Source: Nautilus pompilius (Eukaryota > Mollusca > Cephalopoda > Nautilida > Nautilidae). Taken from it: a stretch of 64,000 bases of DNA. The notes under the pieces were generated by a model. It had not been told where the DNA came from, did no database searches, and saw only the letters and a list, made by a program, of their open reading frames with translations. Positions 60,135-64,000 of the stretch are shown here, piece by piece (positions within the stretch are counted from its first letter, which is position 1; every line of letters begins with the position of its first letter). The stretch is from NCBI GenBank assembly GCA_018389105.1, contig JACATO010000993.1:132001-196000 (forward strand), read 5' to 3'. Both the position numbers and the translations under genes were made by a program.

Positions 60135-61794
60135 GATTCTGTGTTTAAACAAATACAATTTCTGTTTTTCAAATTGACATAAAACCTTTTTTTTTTTTTT
60201 CAACAAAAGCCAATTTTTTTCCTGTGTGCTGGGTACCTCAGCCAGTTTGAAAAATAAAAATTGACACAGTGAAATAATTGTTTTCATACATGCCCCCTTA
60301 ATACATTTTTTTTTTTTTTTTGAGTTGTTCAAAACCATAAAAGTGATCACAACTGATGGTTTGCGGTCTTATAACCTTTTAAACCATCCCCTTTTATTAA
60401 TCAGAACCCATCCAGCCAGATTTAGCTGCAGAAGAAGTCATGTTAAACACCCCCCTTTTTTTAATGCCCTACATTGCTCTGTGAAATACAGTTTAAATCT
60501 TCCAAAAAAAAAAATATTAGGTTAAAAGAATCTGCACTGCAGCATCGATTCATGGAAGAAGAAGAAGAAGAAGAAAAAAGCTATTTTGTCTTGGTGTGTT
60601 TGCTGCTAGTTAATGAATAATCAAACAGAAGGGTTGGGCAGTATTGTGGCAATGATAACGGTGACTCGTCTGTGGCGCTTTAAGGATTTATCTACAGCTC
60701 CTGGCCCTGACTGATTAAACCCCACTTTTCTCATTTATTAATTTTCAGGAAATAGTAATTTAAATGTATTTAAAATTTCAACAATTACCGGATATCTAAA
60801 ATTTCCTTAGTATTGGATATTTTAGCAGAAAAAAAAAAAGAGAGAGAGAAAAGCTAAAACTCCTGAAATTTGATTACAAAAACCATGGAAATTCTACCAA
60901 AGGTTTGCTGGGATACAGATAGTCATAAGTAACAGTAATTGCTGTTTTGCCAAGCAAACTGATGTCTTGTGCCATAGTGTGACAATTCTTAATGTATCTC
61001 CCTGTGAATGGTTACTTATTCACTAGGGCCTGCATATGCACTGGATTGTCACATGCTTCAGGGCCGCCTATTTTGGCGAAGCAATTTCCCATCAGAGCCA
61101 TTCATAAGCTCGCAGAATGGACTTCCTTTTGGAGGGACCTTGACAGAGGTAAGATTTTATCAGTTACTGCATCTGGATTTCTTTATAGTTGAAAGTATCT
61201 GAATCTTTGTGACTGCTGTGACTTAGGTCAAAGACAGTGAAACTAGTCTTGCTCTTTTTTTTTTAATTTGTGAGTTAAACTTACACGTTGTGCTCCACAG
61301 AGCCCACTATGCAGTTATTTCGCCTGTTGCACAGCTTCAACCTCCAGCCTCAGTTTAGAATTTGAGCTCTTATAAAAATTTATCATTGTCCTGATCCTTG
61401 TTTGGCAGATAAGTGAAAATCGGAGAGCAACTCTCATCGGACATTATGCAAAGTTTAATGGCTTAACTGATTCATATAATTGCTTGCAGATGTAGAGAAA
61501 ACGAAAAAACAAAACAAAAAAACCCAATTATTTTCGATAATCTATAAATATCTAAAAGCCCAATAATTAACTATTTGTATCCAAATAACAAAGGGGATGT
61601 TGCACTGCATTGTGGGACACAGATACTGTATCTGTGTTTTGAGATTGTCATGCTACACAGTTTTTTTCATTCTTTTCAGGAAACAAAAGTTTGCGTTATT
61701 TGTCAATAGCACTGTGAGGGTCAACACACATTTTAAGAAAGAAATCTGAAATTGGAATTAAATGTGAAATAAGATTGGGATAATTGAAGATATT
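60135..61794. other. Intron 3 DNA, no gene recognised
   Basis: AT-rich, with homopolymers at about 60188-60200 and 60307-60321, a GAA run near 60555-60574 and a GA run near 60838-60850. An exon-like segment at 61027-61147 is discussed under rejected items. Nothing else is recognised. Confidence 0.5.
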
Positions 61795-61839
61795 TAAATG
61801 GCTTCAAAAAAAAAAAAAGAGGAAAATTGGAGATGGAAA

Positions 61840-63430
61840 TTAAGAATTTCGAAATGGATGGACTGAATCCTTCGCATCAATATCAAGTTCGGTTGGGCTC
61901 TTTTTGTCTCATTTGTAATGAAGAATCTTCTGACAACAAAAAAATCCAATCTCAAGAGGCATTTTATTAAAAAAAAACAAAAGAGGGTATCCAGTTAGAG
62001 ATGCCAGAAAGAGAACTATGGAGAAGCTGAGTCACAAAGCATACTCAAGTACAAACATGTTTGCTAAATGGATGAAATCACCAAGTAGCATAACTACCAG
62101 TAGTATTGTGGAAACTCAGGAAATTTTGAAAAGAGGAAAGCCTTTCAAGAGTGCTTCATCAAAGTATCAGAACAGCTGTACAGTGATCTCAAAAACAAAA
62201 ACGAAATTGTTAAAAAAGTTAGAGACGTGCCATTGTTTGTAAGGACAGTGAGAGAACAGAACAGTAAAAATGGATACACACACAATCAATCAGCAGATTA
62301 AGGCTATTGATTTGGCTCCGGGCTTCTCTCTTGCTTGTGACAAGTCATGTGATGTTGATGGCATTGCACAGGTTGCCCCTTTTTGGCAGGTATGTGGATT
62401 CCAAAGGACTCCAAGAAGAGTCTATTGGACTGCTGCCCTCAAAGGCTAAACAAGGGTAGAAATAGAGATGTTTTGTTAGCTATTGTTGACTACCTAAAGA
62501 TGAGAGAAATAAGCATTGGCCATATTATCTTAATCATGACTGATGGAGCACTGAATAAAAAGGGAGCACACAAGGGAGTTTATTACTTGCAAAAAAATTG
62601 CTGGATCATAATGTGATATTGTTTCACTACATAATCCATCGAGAAGTAACCTGCATAACCGTTTCCACCTGAAATCATAAAAGTGATGATCCTGGTTATA
62701 CAGAACATCAACAGAATGGCAAAAGGGTTAAACTGCTGGCAGCCTGTGGACTTGAAGAGGTCGGCTATCAGTATTCAGATCTTTTGCACAGATGACAGTC
62801 TGTCACGAAGAAGTGAAGGTGCTTATATGTGGGAAAAGGGCTACAGATATACAGAGCTTACAGATAGGTCATCATTTGTTACAAGTATCTCACTTCATGG
62901 TGAACATTGCCTCTCATTTAAATGGCCTTAACAAAAAAGCTGCAAGGAAAGGGAAGCACACAGCCTTTCTGCTTTTAGAAGAGATACTGTCATTTGAGCG
63001 CAGACTAGCATTGTTTGTGAGTGACATGAAGACATATTCACTGACTCAGTTCCCATCATTGATACAATTCAGAGTAGACAAAATACAAGAAGTCTTTGCT
63101 GGGTAATTTCAGGAATTCACAAAGGAAAAAAAATACAACTTTATCTTTTATGTTGGAATACCTTGAAGCAGACACCTTTGCACTCAACTTTTCAGCACTT
63201 GCAGGCATGAACCAAACAGAATTAAAACTTAAAATGGCTAATTTGCAACACAGAGTCAGACATCTGAACTTCTAAATTCAGATTCAGAGACTTTGTGATT
63301 GAACTTGAATATCTAGAAACGCAGAAATATACCCTGGCTCTTCAACATCCATGGATTAAAATGCATGATCTTAAAAAAAAAAAACAAGATCAAATTGCAT
63401 CTGATGTTTGGAATTCTTTACGGACATCTA
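61840..63430 (+). pseudogene. hAT transposase pseudogene, GTF2IRD2-like
   Basis: Plus-strand blocks in shifting frames follow the order of GTF2IRD2-type hAT transposases. A BED-finger-like FCLICNEES (about 61895-61925) has both zinc-binding Cys. An N-terminal helical segment with ILKRGKPF follows (62018-62242). Then come SLACDKSCDVDGIAQVAPF (about 62325-62385), where the family has an LDES/T-D pattern, and HFMVNIASHLNGLNKKAARK with ERRLALFVSDMK (62870-63106), the conserved helical region before the C-terminus. A last block, LQHPWIKMHDLKKKKQDQI, lies at about 63340-63395. Stops and frameshifts break the gene repeatedly. It is a different lineage from the 40.4-kb copy. Terminal repeats were not found. 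Confidence 0.8.
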
Positions 63431-64000
63431 GAGTAATTTGAAGAGATGTGCACATGGCACTACTGGACAATGCAAGTTTACAGTTTTGCTTGAAAATTAA
63501 AATGACAGCATACTATCCAAACATTGAATAACTCTCCACAGAAATTCAACAACAGAAATTGCACTAAACTATTGATAAGTTGACTCAGTGTATTTAAGAA
63601 GCTGAAGATGATTTAATGGCCTGTTTGATTCATATAAATTCACATTAGCAGTGTGTTTGCTTGAACTGACATAATTAACATCTTCGTTTTATTCATTTGT
63701 CAGGCATAATCGTACATCAGCTGGTGTTCTCCAGAGAGAGAGAGAGAAGGAAGATTTGAGGGTGAGACTGCCAGGAAGATAGTGGATAATGGTAAAACAC
63801 CAATGTGTAAAGCACGAAGGAAATAGAATGTGTAAAAAGTTTGCGAACATTACAATAAAGATATATTGCATTACATATCAATGTGTTTGTCTCTTTTCTA
63901 TTAATGGAGATTGAAATACTTTTCAGTTTTGTTTTTTAATGGATTTTTGTATGAAGCTCGTTCCTACATGGTACACATGGCAAAGGGAAAAGAAATAGGC
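63431..64000. other. AT-rich DNA right of the hAT remnant
   Basis: This may include the non-coding 3' part of the hAT element. A short GA run lies at 63734-63748. No gene is recognised. Confidence 0.45.

Noticed and set aside
61027-61147. Possible exon between a CACTAG acceptor and an AGAG|GTAAGA donor
   Set aside because: Two frames are open, neither resembles the next SDR segment or another family, and no reading links it to exon 3. It could be an exonised repeat, but this is not supportable as a CDS.

Overview
The window is animal nuclear DNA. It shows spliced exons with GT/AG borders, very long introns, CpG-poor interspersed repeats, tRNA-derived SINE-like heads, broken hAT and Tc1/mariner transposons, and extensive micro- and minisatellites. 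I see no operons, ribosome binding sites or CRISPR. The mix of transposon families (ZBED5/FAM200-like and GTF2IRD2-like hAT, Tc1) and the simple-repeat load would suit a lophotrochozoan such as a mollusc, possibly a cephalopod. That placement is inference, because no diagnostic gene is present.

Layout. Positions 1 to about 25.8 kb form a CpG-rich, compositionally balanced, essentially gene-free domain. It holds a 1-kb minisatellite (11.15-12.2 kb), a TG/TGAG array (13.8-14.06 kb), a composite CT/CAT array (20.16-20.63 kb) and one decayed Tc1 copy (23.6-24.2 kb). A GA-rich tract at 25.85-26.18 kb marks an abrupt change to AT-rich, CpG-depleted DNA. That DNA continues to the right end, interrupted only by a CpG island at about 30.75-32.1 kb.

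The CpG island contains the promoter and first exon of the only gene I can support. The gene is on the plus strand and is an NAD-dependent epimerase/dehydratase-like protein (extended SDR, Rossmann fold). Three exons are visible: 31552-31594, 50964-51025 and 52627-52683. They join in frame to give the first 54 residues, including the GGTGFIG nucleotide-binding loop and an acidic residue at the end of strand beta-2. The rest of the protein, roughly 300 residues for the family, is probably to the right of the window or in exons I could not recognise.

Intron 1 (19.4 kb) is loaded with mobile DNA: a CA/GACA microsatellite, a second Tc1 copy, a hAT element with recognisable terminal inverted repeats and a foldback nested inside it, and four SINE-like heads. 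Intron 3 carries a neat 595-bp non-autonomous element with an 8-bp target duplication and a second hAT pseudogene of the GTF2IRD2-like type.

No clearly novel biological system is visible. The strongest leads are the sharp CpG boundary, which two copies of one Tc1 family record as CpG to TpG/CpA decay, the promoter architecture at 31.4-31.6 kb, and the non-autonomous element at 59.5-60.1 kb.
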